Source: Streptomyces sp. CB02366 (lineage in GTDB: Bacteria; Actinomycetota; Actinomycetes; Streptomycetales; Streptomycetaceae). From it: a stretch of DNA of 64,000 nucleotides. The stretch is taken from NCBI RefSeq assembly GCF_001905905.1, contig NZ_LIVT01000005.1:124001-188000 (forward strand), in the 5' to 3' direction. Each line of letters starts with the position of its first letter. The first letter of the stretch is position 1. The notes under the pieces are model-generated. The model ran no database searches, had not been told where the DNA came from, and saw nothing but the letters and a program-made list of their open reading frames with translations. A program made the position numbers and the translations under genes. This document shows, piece after piece, positions 32,681 to 41,733 of the stretch.

Positions 32681-33445
32681 TCAGAAGCGGCCGGCGCCCA
32701 GATCCCGCGAGACCGCGCGGGCGCAGTCGCGCACGGCCGCGATCAGCTCGGGCCGCAGCGCCCCGCCCGGGGCCACCCGCTCCACCGCGCCGGTCACGGC
32801 CACCGCCCCGACCGGCATCCTGCGCCGGTCGTGCACCGGGGCGGCCACGGCGGCGACGCCCTCCCAGGTCTCCTCGGCGTCGGCGGCCCAGCCCTGGGCG
32901 CGGACCAGGTCGAGCATCGCCTCGAACTCGTCGGCCGCGGTGACGGTGCGCCCGGTGAAGGAGCGGCGCTCCGCCTCCATGACCTCGCTGTGGGCCACCG
33001 GGTCGTACGCGGAGAGCACCTTGCCCAGCGCGGTGGAGTGCAGCGGCTGCATCGCCCCCACCTCCAGCACCTGGCGGCTGTCGTCGGGGCGGAAGACGTG
33101 GTGGACGATCAGTACGCCGTGCTGGTGCAGCACCCCGAGGTGGACGCTCTCGCCGCTGGAGCGGGCCAGGTCGTCCGTCCAGACCAGGGCGCGCGCCCGC
33201 AGCTCGTGGACGTCCAGGTAGCTGTTGCCCAGCCGCAGCAGCTCCGCCCCCAGCTGGTAGCGGCCCGAGGCCGCGTCCTGCTCGACGAACCCCTCCAGCT
33301 GGAGGGTGCGCAGGATGCCGTGCGCGGTGCCCTTGGCCAGCCCCAGCGAGGAGGCGATGTCGGAGAGCCCGAGCCGACGCTCGCCGCCCGCCAGCAGACG
33401 CAGCATCGCGGCCGCCCGCTCCAGCGACTGGATGTTCTTGGCCAT
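32681..33445 (-). CDS. gylR: Glycerol operon regulator, IclR family
   Basis: A 254-residue regulator. Residues 1-65 form a winged helix (LERAAAMLRLLAGGERRLGLSDIASSLGLAKGTAHGIL). The rest is the IclR effector domain (GVLHQHGVLIVHHVFRPDDSRQVLEVGAMQPLHSTALGKVL). The ATG at 33445 follows GGAGGAG. By position and family it is GylR, which represses the glycerol genes and itself until glycerol-3-phosphate builds up. The gene order gylR then glpF, glpK, glpD matches the classical S. coelicolor operon. Confidence 0.92.
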   Translation of the reverse strand: MAKNIQSLERAAAMLRLLAGGERRLGLSDIASSLGLAKGTAHGILRTLQLEGFVEQDAASGRYQLGAELLRLGNSYLDVHELRARALVWTDDLARSSGESVHLGVLHQHGVLIVHHVFRPDDSRQVLEVGAMQPLHSTALGKVLSAYDPVAHSEVMEAERRSFTGRTVTAADEFEAMLDLVRAQGWAADAEETWEGVAAVAAPVHDRRRMPVGAVAVTGAVERVAPGGALRPELIAAVRDCARAVSRDLGAGRF

Positions 33446-33467
33446 CGCGCCGTACTCCTCCACCTCG

Positions 33468-33484
33468 GTTCGACAATGCTGAAC
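33468..33484. promoter_or_regulatory. Candidate GylR operator upstream of gylR
   Basis: GTTCGACAATGCTGAAC is a near-perfect 17-base palindrome 23 bases before the gylR start. A related half-site, TCGATGCCGACC, follows at about 33493. The match to the site before glpF points to autoregulation by GylR. Confidence 0.62.
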
Positions 33485-33618
33485 ACTATCGGTCGATGCC
33501 GACCTCCGCCGGACTCCGGGGAAAAGTCTCCGCCACCGCCCCGCCCGCACCGCACCCGCACAGCATGCAGTCCGCCGTTCGGACGCATCGACGGGGCCGA
33601 GGGCGGTCCGGCTAGGCT

Positions 33619-33684
33619 GGCGGGGTGCGCCTTCCCCGAGAAGGACGCAAAGCCGACAGCCGTCGCATCCCTGGGAGATCATCC
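33619..33684 (+). promoter_or_regulatory. Structured metH leader
   Basis: A TAGGCT box at about 33613 is a plausible -10 element. The leader then forms a hairpin (GCG-CCTT, loop CCCCGAG, AAGG-A-CGC), followed by AAAGCC and a small GAC/GTC hairpin, then the GGGAGATC ribosome site. The string GACGCAAAGCC right after a hairpin recalls the core of GEMM-type cyclic di-GMP riboswitches. The other conserved blocks of that class are not visible, so no class is assigned. Confidence 0.3.
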
Positions 33685-36600
33685 ATGGCCTCGTTGCCGA
33701 CATCCGCCGCCGACAGCCGGACCCGCGCAGACGCGCTCCGAGAGGCACTCGCCACCCGCGTGGTGGTGGCCGACGGGGCGATGGGCACCATGCTCCAGGC
33801 ACAGGACCCCACACTGGAAGACTTCGAGAACCTCGAAGGCTGCAACGAGATCCTCAACATCACCCGGCCCGACATCGTCCGCTCGGTCCACGAGGAGTAC
33901 TTCGCGGTCGGCGTCGACTGCGTCGAGACCAACACCTTCGGCGCGAACCACTCCGCCGCCAACGAGTACGAGATCGCCCACCGGATCCACGAGCTCTCCG
34001 AGTCCGGCGCCCGCATCGCCCGCGAGGTGGCGGACGAGTTCGCCGCGAAGGACGGGCGCCAGCGCTGGGTCCTCGGCTCGATCGGCCCCGGCACCAAGCT
34101 GCCCTCCCTCGGCCACATCACCTACGACGTCCTGCGGGACGGCTACCAGCAGAACGCCGAGGGCCTCCTCGCGGGCGGCTCGGACGCGCTGATCGTCGAG
34201 ACCACCCAGGACCTGCTGCAGACCAAGTCCAGCATCGTCGGAGCGCGCCGGGCGATGGACGCCCTCGGCGTCCAGGTGCCCCTGATCTGCTCCCTCGCCT
34301 TCGAGACGACCGGCGTCATGCTGCTGGGCTCCGAGATCGGCGCGGCCCTCACCGCCCTGGAGCCGCTGGGCATCGACCTGATCGGCCTGAACTGCTCGAC
34401 CGGCCCGGACGAGATGAGCGAGCACCTGCGCTACCTCGCCCGCCACTCCCGCACCCCCCTGATGTGCATGCCCAACGCCGGCCTCCCCGTCCTCACCAAG
34501 GACGGCGCGCACTTCCCCCTCGGCCCCGGAGGACTGGCCGACGCCCAGGAGCACTTCGTCCGGGACTACGGCCTCTCCCTCATCGGCGGCTGCTGCGGCA
34601 CCACCCCCGAGCACCTGCGGGCCGTCGTCGAGCGGGCCCGCGAGCTGACGCCGACCGAGCGCGACCCGCGCCCCGAGCCCGGCGCGGCCTCCCTCTACCA
34701 GCACGTCCCCTTCCGCCAGGACACCGCCTACCTGGCGATCGGGGAGCGCACCAACGCCAACGGCTCCAAGAAGTTCCGCGAGGCCATGCTGGAGGCCCGC
34801 TGGGACGACTGCGTGGAGATGGCCCGCGACCAGATCCGCGAGGGCGCGCACATGCTCGACCTCTGCGTCGACTACGTGGGCCGCGACGGCGTCGCCGACA
34901 TGACCGAGCTGGCCGGCCGCTTCGCCACCGCCTCCACCCTGCCGATCGTGCTGGACTCCACCGAACTGCCCGTCCTGCGCGCCGGCCTGGAGAAGCTCGG
35001 CGGCCGGGCCGTGCTCAACTCGGTCAACTACGAGGACGGCGACGGCCCCGACTCCCGCTTCGCCAAGGTCAGCGCCCTGGCCGCCGAGCACGGCGCGGCC
35101 CTGATCGCCCTGACGATCGACGAGGAGGGACAGGCCCGCACCGTCGAGCACAAGGTCGCCATCGCCGAGCGGCTCATCGAGGACCTCACCACCAACTGGG
35201 GCATCCGCGAGTCCGACATCCTCATCGACACCCTGACCTTCACCATCTGCACCGGTCAGGAGGAGTCCCGGGGCGACGGCATCGCCACCATCGGGGCGAT
35301 CCGCGAGCTGAAGAAGCGCCACCCCGACGTCCAGACCACCCTCGGCCTCTCGAACATCTCCTTCGGCCTGAACCCCGCCGCGCGCGTGGTGCTGAACTCC
35401 GTCTTCCTCGACGAGTGCGTCAAGGCGGGGCTGGACTCCGCGATCGTGCACGCCTCGAAGATCCTGCCGATCGCCCGGCTGGAGGAGGAGCAGGTCAAGG
35501 TCGCCCTCGACCTGATCTACGACCGCCGCGCCGAGGGCTACGACCCCCTCCAGAAGCTCATGGAGCTGTTCGAGGGCGTCAACATGAAGTCGATGAAGGC
35601 GGGCAAGGCCGAGGAGCTGATGGCCCTGCCGCTGGAGGAACGGCTCCAGCGCCGCATCATCGACGGCGAGAAGAACGGCCTGGAGGCCGACCTCGACGAG
35701 GCGCTCCAGGACACCCCCGCCCTCGACATCGTCAACAACACGCTGCTGGAAGGCATGAAGGTGGTCGGCGAGCTGTTCGGCTCCGGCCAGATGCAGCTGC
35801 CGTTCGTGCTCCAGTCCGCCGAGGTCATGAAGAGCGCGGTGGCCCACCTGGAACCGCACATGGAGAAGTCCGACGACGAGGGCAAGGGCACCATCGTGCT
35901 GGCCACCGTCCGCGGCGACGTCCACGACATCGGCAAGAACCTCGTCGACATCATCCTCTCCAACAACGGCTACAACGTCGTCAACCTCGGTATCAAGCAG
36001 CCCGTCTCCGCGATCCTGGAAGCCGCCGAGGAGCACCGCGCCGACGTCATCGGCATGTCCGGTCTCCTGGTGAAGTCGACCGTGATCATGAAGGAGAACC
36101 TCGAAGAGCTGAACCAGCGCAAGATGGCCGCCGACTTCCCCGTCATCCTCGGCGGCGCCGCGCTGACCAGGGCCTACGTCGAGCAGGACCTGCACGAGAT
36201 CTACGAGGGCGAGGTGCGCTACGCCCGCGACGCCTTCGAGGGCCTGCGCCTCATGGACGCGCTCATCGGCGTCAAGCGCGGGGTGCCGGGCGCGGCCCTG
36301 CCGGAGCTGAAGCAGCGCCGCGTCCCGAAGAGGGACGCCGCGGTGCTGGAGGTCGAGGAGCCCGAGGGCTCGGTGCGCTCGGACGTCTCCACCACCAACC
36401 CCGTCCCCGAGCCGCCGTTCCGGGGCACCCGCGTCATCAAGGGCATCCCGCTCAAGGAGTACGCCTCCTGGCTCGACGAGGGCGCCCTGTTCAAGGGCCA
36501 GTGGGGGCTCAAGCAGGCCAGGACCGGCGACGGGCCGACGTACGAGGAGCTGGTGGAGACCGAGGGGCGCCCGCGCCTGCGCGGCTGGCTCGACCACCTC

Positions 36601-37197
36601 CAGTCCAACAACCTCCTGGAGGCGGCCGTCGTCTACGGCTACTTCCCCTGCGTCTCCAAGGGCGAGGACCTGATCCTCCTCCACGAGGACGGCTCCGAGC
36701 GCACCCGCTTCACCTTCCCGCGCCAGCGCCGCGGCCGCCGCCTCTGCCTGGCGGACTTCTTCCGCCCCGAGGAGTCCGGCGAGACCGACGTCATCGGCCT
36801 CCAGATCGTCACCGTCGGCTCCCGGATCGGCGAGGCCACGGCCGAACTGTTCGCCGCCGACTCCTACCGCGACTACCTGGAGCTGCACGGCCTGTCCGTC
36901 CAGCTCGCCGAGGCGCTGGCCGAGTACTGGCACGCCCGCGTCCGGGCCGAGCTGGGCTTCGCGGGGGAGGACCCGGCGGACGTCGAGGACATGTTCGCGC
37001 TGAAGTACCGGGGCGCGCGGTTCTCGCTCGGTTACGGGGCGTGCCCGGACCTGGAGGACCGGGCGAAGATCGCCGACCTGCTCCGGCCGGAGCGGATCGG
37101 GGTGCACCTCTCCGAGGAGTTCCAGCTCCACCCGGAGCAGTCCACCGACGCCCTCGTCATCCACCACCCCGAGGCGAAGTACTTCAACGCCCGGTAA
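33685..37197 (+). CDS. metH: Cobalamin-dependent methionine synthase
   Basis: A 1170-residue modular enzyme that methylates homocysteine from methyltetrahydrofolate through cobalamin. The homocysteine domain binds zinc through Cys237 (GLNCS) and Cys303-Cys304 (GGCCG). The folate domain starts near FLAIGERTNANGSKKF-like sequence (AIGERTNANGSKKF) at about residue 352. The cobalamin cap and Rossmann domains contain VRGDVHDIGKN with the lower-ligand His747. The C-terminal activation domain binds S-adenosylmethionine (RPERIGVHLSEEFQLHPEQS). The domain set is complete. The ATG at 33685 follows GGGAG. A HAD phosphatase gene follows 144 bases later. Confidence 0.96.
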   Translation: MASLPTSAADSRTRADALREALATRVVVADGAMGTMLQAQDPTLEDFENLEGCNEILNITRPDIVRSVHEEYFAVGVDCVETNTFGANHSAANEYEIAHRIHELSESGARIAREVADEFAAKDGRQRWVLGSIGPGTKLPSLGHITYDVLRDGYQQNAEGLLAGGSDALIVETTQDLLQTKSSIVGARRAMDALGVQVPLICSLAFETTGVMLLGSEIGAALTALEPLGIDLIGLNCSTGPDEMSEHLRYLARHSRTPLMCMPNAGLPVLTKDGAHFPLGPGGLADAQEHFVRDYGLSLIGGCCGTTPEHLRAVVERARELTPTERDPRPEPGAASLYQHVPFRQDTAYLAIGERTNANGSKKFREAMLEARWDDCVEMARDQIREGAHMLDLCVDYVGRDGVADMTELAGRFATASTLPIVLDSTELPVLRAGLEKLGGRAVLNSVNYEDGDGPDSRFAKVSALAAEHGAALIALTIDEEGQARTVEHKVAIAERLIEDLTTNWGIRESDILIDTLTFTICTGQEESRGDGIATIGAIRELKKRHPDVQTTLGLSNISFGLNPAARVVLNSVFLDECVKAGLDSAIVHASKILPIARLEEEQVKVALDLIYDRRAEGYDPLQKLMELFEGVNMKSMKAGKAEELMALPLEERLQRRIIDGEKNGLEADLDEALQDTPALDIVNNTLLEGMKVVGELFGSGQMQLPFVLQSAEVMKSAVAHLEPHMEKSDDEGKGTIVLATVRGDVHDIGKNLVDIILSNNGYNVVNLGIKQPVSAILEAAEEHRADVIGMSGLLVKSTVIMKENLEELNQRKMAADFPVILGGAALTRAYVEQDLHEIYEGEVRYARDAFEGLRLMDALIGVKRGVPGAALPELKQRRVPKRDAAVLEVEEPEGSVRSDVSTTNPVPEPPFRGTRVIKGIPLKEYASWLDEGALFKGQWGLKQARTGDGPTYEELVETEGRPRLRGWLDHLQSNNLLEAAVVYGYFPCVSKGEDLILLHEDGSERTRFTFPRQRRGRRLCLADFFRPEESGETDVIGLQIVTVGSRIGEATAELFAADSYRDYLELHGLSVQLAEALAEYWHARVRAELGFAGEDPADVEDMFALKYRGARFSLGYGACPDLEDRAKIADLLRPERIGVHLSEEFQLHPEQSTDALVIHHPEAKYFNAR

Positions 37198-37341
37198 CCC
37201 CGGGTTCCGGCAGCGGTCCCGCGCCCTTCGCGCACCGCGGCCGGACACGTCGTACACTGGTCGGTCCAGTGCAGGCCGGTCGCCCTCCCACCCGTGGGAA
37301 CGGCGGCCGGCCTTCTCGTCCCTTTACGGAAGGTGTGCCGG

Positions 37342-38043
37342 ATGACCAGTACGGTCCCCGCGTCCTTGACCCGCACGGCCGAAGGCGCCGCCCTGCAGGC
37401 GGTCCTTCTCGACATGGACGGAACCCTGGTCGATACCGAGGGCTTCTGGTGGGACGTGGAGAAAGAGGTCTTCGCCGGTCTCGGGCACCGGCTGGAGGAG
37501 TCCTGGCGGGACGTGGTCGTGGGCGGGCCGATGACCCGCAGCGCGGGCTACCTCATCGACGCCACCGGAGCCGACATCCGGCTGGACGAACTGACCGTGC
37601 TGCTCAACGACCGATTCGAGAGCCGCATCAGCCGGGGCGTACCGCTGATGCCGGGGGCCGAACGGCTGCTGGCCGAACTGGCCGCCCACGAGGTGCCCAC
37701 CGCGCTCGTCTCCGCCTCCCACCGCCGGATCATCGACCGGGTGCTGGATTCGGTGGGCCACCACCACTTCGCGCTCACGGTCGCCGGTGACGAGGTGGCC
37801 CGGACCAAGCCCCACCCCGATCCCTACCTCACCGCCGCCGCGGGCTTCGGCGCCGACCCCTGGCGCTGCGCGGTCGTCGAGGACACCGCGACCGGGGTCG
37901 CCGCCGCCGAGGCCGCCGGGTGCCGGGTCGTCGCGGTGCCGTCCGTCGCCCCCATCGCCCCCGCAGCCGGACGCGTGGTGGTCGGCTCCCTCGAAGACGT
38001 CGATCTGGCCTTCCTGCGGAAGCTCATCACGGGAACGGGCTGA
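37342..38043 (+). CDS. HAD-superfamily phosphatase
   Basis: A 233-residue phosphatase or phosphomutase of HAD subfamily IA. Motif I is VLLDMDGTLVDTE with the nucleophile Asp, motif II is ALVSASHRR, motif III is the Lys in ARTKPHPDPYL, and motif IV is CAVVEDTATGVAAAEAAG. The helical cap follows motif I, as in beta-phosphoglucomutase and phosphoglycolate phosphatase. The substrate is unknown. It starts at ATG 37342 behind GGAAGG, downstream of metH. From memory a HAD gene accompanies metH in other actinobacteria too. Confidence 0.85.
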   Translation: MTSTVPASLTRTAEGAALQAVLLDMDGTLVDTEGFWWDVEKEVFAGLGHRLEESWRDVVVGGPMTRSAGYLIDATGADIRLDELTVLLNDRFESRISRGVPLMPGAERLLAELAAHEVPTALVSASHRRIIDRVLDSVGHHHFALTVAGDEVARTKPHPDPYLTAAAGFGADPWRCAVVEDTATGVAAAEAAGCRVVAVPSVAPIAPAAGRVVVGSLEDVDLAFLRKLITGTG

Positions 38044-38351
38044 GCGGGGCGCCGGGCGGACGGATGTGAACGAACGGCGGACGTTCTGCCCGGTCCGTGT
38101 GCGTTCCGACAACGTTCCGTGGATGTGGATCATGCGAAGGGCGCATCTGTGAAGAGGGGTGGCCGGTGGCCTTCCTCACACCGAAGCCCTCCGGAGGTGG
38201 ACAGGATCAGGCGATCTGTCCGCAATGCTGATCGTATGAGCTGCCGGTGGACGGCCGGGGGAGCGCGAGCCGCCCACCGGACCGTCCGGGGCGGCGAGCC
38301 ACGGCTACTAGCGTTGATTCCTCACCTGCCGGGATGAGGGAGAACGTCCAC
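38044..38351 (+). other. Gap upstream of the binding lipoprotein, with operator-like repeats
   Basis: No gene is seen in these 308 bases. They contain an inverted repeat GAACG/CGTTC near 38070-38085 and a stronger one at 38199-38221. The TGCTGATCGTATGAG stretch after it may hold the promoter of the downstream lipoprotein gene. Confidence 0.4.
38199..38221. promoter_or_regulatory. Inverted repeat GGACAG-N11-CTGTCC
   Basis: Arms at 38199-38204 and 38216-38221 are extended inward by GATC on both sides with one bulged base. The site lies about 130 bases before the substrate-binding protein gene. It may be an operator controlling that gene. Confidence 0.35.
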
Positions 38352-39950
38352 ATGAACCGCAAGACCCTGGTGCTGCCGGCCGTCGTCGGCCTGCTCGCCC
38401 CCGTGCTCGCCGCCTGCGGCGGCACGGACGGCGGCGCCGATGGCAAGGGCGCCATCGTCGTCGGCACCACGGACCAGCTCGTGGCCTCCAAGGAGAACCC
38501 CGCGCCGCTCGACCCGGCCGTCGGCTACGAAGCGGGCGTCTGGAACGTCCTGCGGCAGACCGTGCAGACCCTCACCACCGTGCCCAACGGCGGCGGCGAA
38601 CCGGTGCCCGAGGCCGCCCGCAGCTGCGCCTTCACCGACACCGCGAACGAGAGCTACCGCTGCACCCTGCGGGCGGGCCTCACGTTCGCCGACGGCACGC
38701 CCGTCACCGCCGAGGACGTCAAGCACTCCATCCAGCGCGTCATCGACATCGACGCGGACAGCGGACCGGTCGGCCTCCTGTCCGGCATCGACATGATCGA
38801 GACCAAGGGCGAGGACCAGGTGGTCTTCCACCTGAACACGCCCGACGCCACCTTCCCGTACAAGCTCGCCACCCCCGCCGCCGGCATCGTCCCGAAGGCG
38901 AAGTACCCGGCGAAGGCGGCGCGCACCGGCTTCCAGGTGGACGGTTCCGGCCCGTACACCATGGAACCGGAGGTCGAGGACGGCCGCGTCGTCAAGATCG
39001 GCTTCGCCAGGAACCCCGCCTACAAGGGGCAGCTGAAGGTCCTCAACGACAAGGTCGAGATGGACCTCTTCCCCGACGCCGGGACCATGGGCGAGGCGCT
39101 CGACGAGAAGAAGATCCACCTCATGACCCGGGCCATGTCGCCCGAGCAGGCCCACGAGATGCTGGTGGACCCCAAGGAGGGCGTCGACCTCACCGAACTG
39201 CCCGGCCTCGCCATCAGCTACCTCGGCTTCAACACCAAGGACCCGGTGGTCACCAAGCCGGTACGGCAGGCCATGGCGCAGATCATCGACCGCGGCCAGA
39301 TCGCGGGCCAGGTCTACGGCACCACCGCCGAACCGCTCTACTCGCTCATCCCGTCCAGCATCGCCGGACACACCAACGCCTTCTTCAACAAGTACGGCGA
39401 GCCCAGCACCGCCAAGGCCGCGAAGATCCTCGACAAAGCCGGCGTCAAGACGCCGGTGGCGTTCACCCTGCACTACACCAGCGACCACTACGGCCCCGCC
39501 ACCGCCGAGGAGTTCAAGGCGATCCAGCGGCAGCTGAACGCCTCGGGCCTCTTCAAGGTCTCCGTCCGGGGCGAGGAGTGGTCGACGTACCGCCCCCAGC
39601 AGAAGCGCGGCGACTACGCGGCCTACGGCATGGGCTGGTTCCCCGACTTCCCGGACCCGGACAACTACACCGCGCCCTTCCTGGACGCCGACAACTTCCT
39701 CAACTCGCCCTACCGCTCGCCCGAGGCGGAGAAGGTGCTCATCCCGCAGTCCCGCCGCGCGGCCGACCGCACCGCCGCCGCGGACGCCTACGAGAAGCTC
39801 CAGGACATCGTCGCCGACGACGTGCCGGTGCTCCCGATCTGGCAGGGCAAGCAGTACGTGGCCTCCCGCGACGGGATCGCCGGCGTCGAGCGGTCCGTCA
39901 GCGCCACCTCCGAACTGCAGCTCTGGGAGCTCAACCGGCCCAACGCCTGA
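38352..39950 (+). CDS. Oligopeptide-type ABC transporter substrate-binding lipoprotein (orphan)
   Basis: A 532-residue lipoprotein of the peptide/nickel-binding family 5. The lipobox LAAC puts the lipidated Cys at residue 22. Family landmarks are GLTFADGTPVTAEDVKHSIQRVIDI, the lobe with GSGPYTM, VRQAMAQIIDRGQIAGQVYG and FPDFPDPDNYTAPFLD. It should capture peptides or similar solutes outside the membrane. No permease or ATPase gene follows, so it must work with a transporter encoded elsewhere or act as a sensor. An in-frame ATG 18 bases upstream is a less likely start. Confidence 0.9.
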   Translation: MNRKTLVLPAVVGLLAPVLAACGGTDGGADGKGAIVVGTTDQLVASKENPAPLDPAVGYEAGVWNVLRQTVQTLTTVPNGGGEPVPEAARSCAFTDTANESYRCTLRAGLTFADGTPVTAEDVKHSIQRVIDIDADSGPVGLLSGIDMIETKGEDQVVFHLNTPDATFPYKLATPAAGIVPKAKYPAKAARTGFQVDGSGPYTMEPEVEDGRVVKIGFARNPAYKGQLKVLNDKVEMDLFPDAGTMGEALDEKKIHLMTRAMSPEQAHEMLVDPKEGVDLTELPGLAISYLGFNTKDPVVTKPVRQAMAQIIDRGQIAGQVYGTTAEPLYSLIPSSIAGHTNAFFNKYGEPSTAKAAKILDKAGVKTPVAFTLHYTSDHYGPATAEEFKAIQRQLNASGLFKVSVRGEEWSTYRPQQKRGDYAAYGMGWFPDFPDPDNYTAPFLDADNFLNSPYRSPEAEKVLIPQSRRAADRTAAADAYEKLQDIVADDVPVLPIWQGKQYVASRDGIAGVERSVSATSELQLWELNRPNA

Positions 39951-39953
39951 GGA

Positions 39954-40019
39954 CCCGGGAGAGCCGAGCGGCCCGCCGCCCCCTCGAGAGGGGGCGGCGG
40001 GCCGCTCGGCTCTCCCGGG
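39954..40019. terminator. Bidirectional terminator with 31-base arms
   Basis: Perfect arms of 31 bases (39954-39984 and 39989-40019) enclose a CGAG tetraloop, 3 bases after the lipoprotein stop and before the convergent response regulator end. Confidence 0.88.
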
Positions 40020-40030
40020 GGCCGGGACCG

Positions 40031-40702
40031 CTACTGCGCGCCGGGACGCACCAGCCCGCTCTCGTACGCGTACACCGCGGCCTGCACCCGGTCGCGCAGG
40101 CCCAGCTTCGTGAGCACATGGCCCACATGCGTCTTGACCGTCGTCTCGCTGACGAAGAGGTCCGCCGCGATCTCCGCGTTCGACAGCCCCCGCGCCACCA
40201 GCTTCAACACCTCGACCTCGCGGTCCGTCAGCGTGTGCAGGGCGTCCGGCACCGGCTCCTCGCCGGAGGGCAGATGGTCCGCGTACTTGTCGAGCAGCCG
40301 ACGCGTGATGCTCGGCGCGAGCATCGCCTCGCCCGCCGCCACCACCCGGATCGCCTGCACCAGCTCGGCCGCCGGGGCGTCCTTCAGCAGGAAGCCGCTC
40401 GCCCCGGCGCGCAGCGCCTCCACCACGTACTCGTCGAGGTCGAAGGTGGTCAGCACCAGCACCTTCGCCGGGCCGTCCTTCCCCGGGCCGGTGATCTGAC
40501 GGGTCGCCTCCACCCCGTCCATCCGCGGCATCCGGATGTCCATCAGCACCACATCGGGCTGCAGCGCCCGCACCTGGTCGATGGCCTGCAGACCGTCACC
40601 GGCCTCGCCGACCACCGCCAGATCGCCTTCCGCCTCCAGGATCATCCGGAAACCGGTGCGCAGCAGAGGCTGGTCGTCGACCAGAAGGACGCGGATCGCC
40701 AC
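40031..40702 (-). CDS. NarL/LuxR-family response regulator (orphan)
   Basis: A 223-residue two-component regulator starting at GTG 40702. The receiver domain has acidic residues in LLVDDQ, the phosphoacceptor Asp55 in VVLMDIRMPRMDG, Thr in VLTTFDLDEYV and Lys in GFLLKDA. The C-terminal LuxR helix-turn-helix is LTDREVEVLKLVARGLSNAEIAADLFVSETTVKTHV. No histidine kinase gene is adjacent. It starts 10 bases after the RecB-like stop, so the two are likely co-transcribed. Confidence 0.9.
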   Translation of the reverse strand: MAIRVLLVDDQPLLRTGFRMILEAEGDLAVVGEAGDGLQAIDQVRALQPDVVLMDIRMPRMDGVEATRQITGPGKDGPAKVLVLTTFDLDEYVVEALRAGASGFLLKDAPAAELVQAIRVVAAGEAMLAPSITRRLLDKYADHLPSGEEPVPDALHTLTDREVEVLKLVARGLSNAEIAADLFVSETTVKTHVGHVLTKLGLRDRVQAAVYAYESGLVRPGAQ

Positions 40703-40711
40703 AGGAACTCC

Positions 40712-41623
40712 TTAAGGGCCCTCAAGGGCCTCGGTTCGGCCGGCCTCGGCCCCGACCGGTCCCATTCTGCCCTGGCCCCCCTCGCCCGGGTCCGCCGGGC
40801 GGACGGGCAGCGGATAGACCGGCGGAGTCCCGCCGAATTCCGGACACACCGCCTGGTGGTCGCACCAGCCGCACAGCTTCGTCGGCCGGGGCCGCCAGTC
40901 GCCCGTCTCCGTCGCCCGCGCGATCGCGTCCCACAGCGCCAGCAGCTTGCGCTCCACCCGCTCCAGATCCGCCATCACCGGGTCGTACGTCACCACGTCG
41001 CCGCTGCCCAGGTAGACCAGCTGGAGCCGGCGCGGCACCACGCCCTTCAACCGCCAGACCACCAGCGCGTAGAAGGTCATCTGGAACAGCGGTCCCTCGG
41101 AATACTCCGGCCGGGGCGCCTTCCCCGTCTTGTAGTCGACGATGCGGACCTCACCGCTGGGCGCCACGTCCACCCGGTCGATCACCCCGCGCAGCCGCAG
41201 CCCCGACTCCAGCTCCGTCTCGACGAACATCTCGCGCTCCGCCGGCTCCAGCCGCGTCGGGTCCTCCAGCGAGAACCACCGCTCCACCAGCTGCTCCGCC
41301 TCGCCCAGCCAGCGCGTCAGCCGCTCGCCCCCGGCGTCCCCGTCGAACAGCTCGCCCAGCTCCGGCCTCGACTCGAGCAGCCGGTCCCACTGGCCGGGGA
41401 CCAGCGCCCGCGCCCGCGGCGCCGTACGGTCGGCCGCCGGGGCGTCGAAGAGGCGCTCCAGCACCGCATGGACCAGGGTGCCGCGGGTAGCCGCCTCGCT
41501 GGGCTTCTCCGGCAGCTTGTCGATCACCCGGAAGCGGTAGAGCAAGGGGCACTGCATGAAATCGCTCGCCCGCGACGGAGACAGGGACGTGGGCGGCTGG
41601 GGCGGGCGCGGCGCGGAGGTCAT
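40712..41623 (-). CDS. RecB-family PD-(D/E)XK nuclease with Fe-S cysteines
   Basis: A 303-residue nuclease domain protein. Catalytic elements are the His in RGTLVHAVLERLF, Asp in LRGVIDRVDVAPSGE and the IVDYKTGK core. Four cysteines, one near the N-terminus (FMQCPLLYRF) and three at the C-terminus (LCGWCDHQAVCPEF), match the iron-sulfur staple of AddB- and Cas4-type nucleases. It lacks a helicase part. It is therefore a stand-alone exonuclease-like enzyme, probably in DNA repair. The counterpart in mycobacteria (Rv2119, from memory) is also next to trmI. It is divergent from the site-2 protease gene. Confidence 0.88.
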   Translation of the reverse strand: MTSAPRPPQPPTSLSPSRASDFMQCPLLYRFRVIDKLPEKPSEAATRGTLVHAVLERLFDAPAADRTAPRARALVPGQWDRLLESRPELGELFDGDAGGERLTRWLGEAEQLVERWFSLEDPTRLEPAEREMFVETELESGLRLRGVIDRVDVAPSGEVRIVDYKTGKAPRPEYSEGPLFQMTFYALVVWRLKGVVPRRLQLVYLGSGDVVTYDPVMADLERVERKLLALWDAIARATETGDWRPRPTKLCGWCDHQAVCPEFGGTPPVYPLPVRPADPGEGGQGRMGPVGAEAGRTEALEGP

Positions 41624-41733
41624 GTCTCAAGACCCTACGGCCCGCCACCGACAGCGAGCGGCATACCATCGACGGCAGACCCTCGCACGTGCATGATCGT
41701 GGCACAGGCCACACACCGAACCGAAGGGATCCC

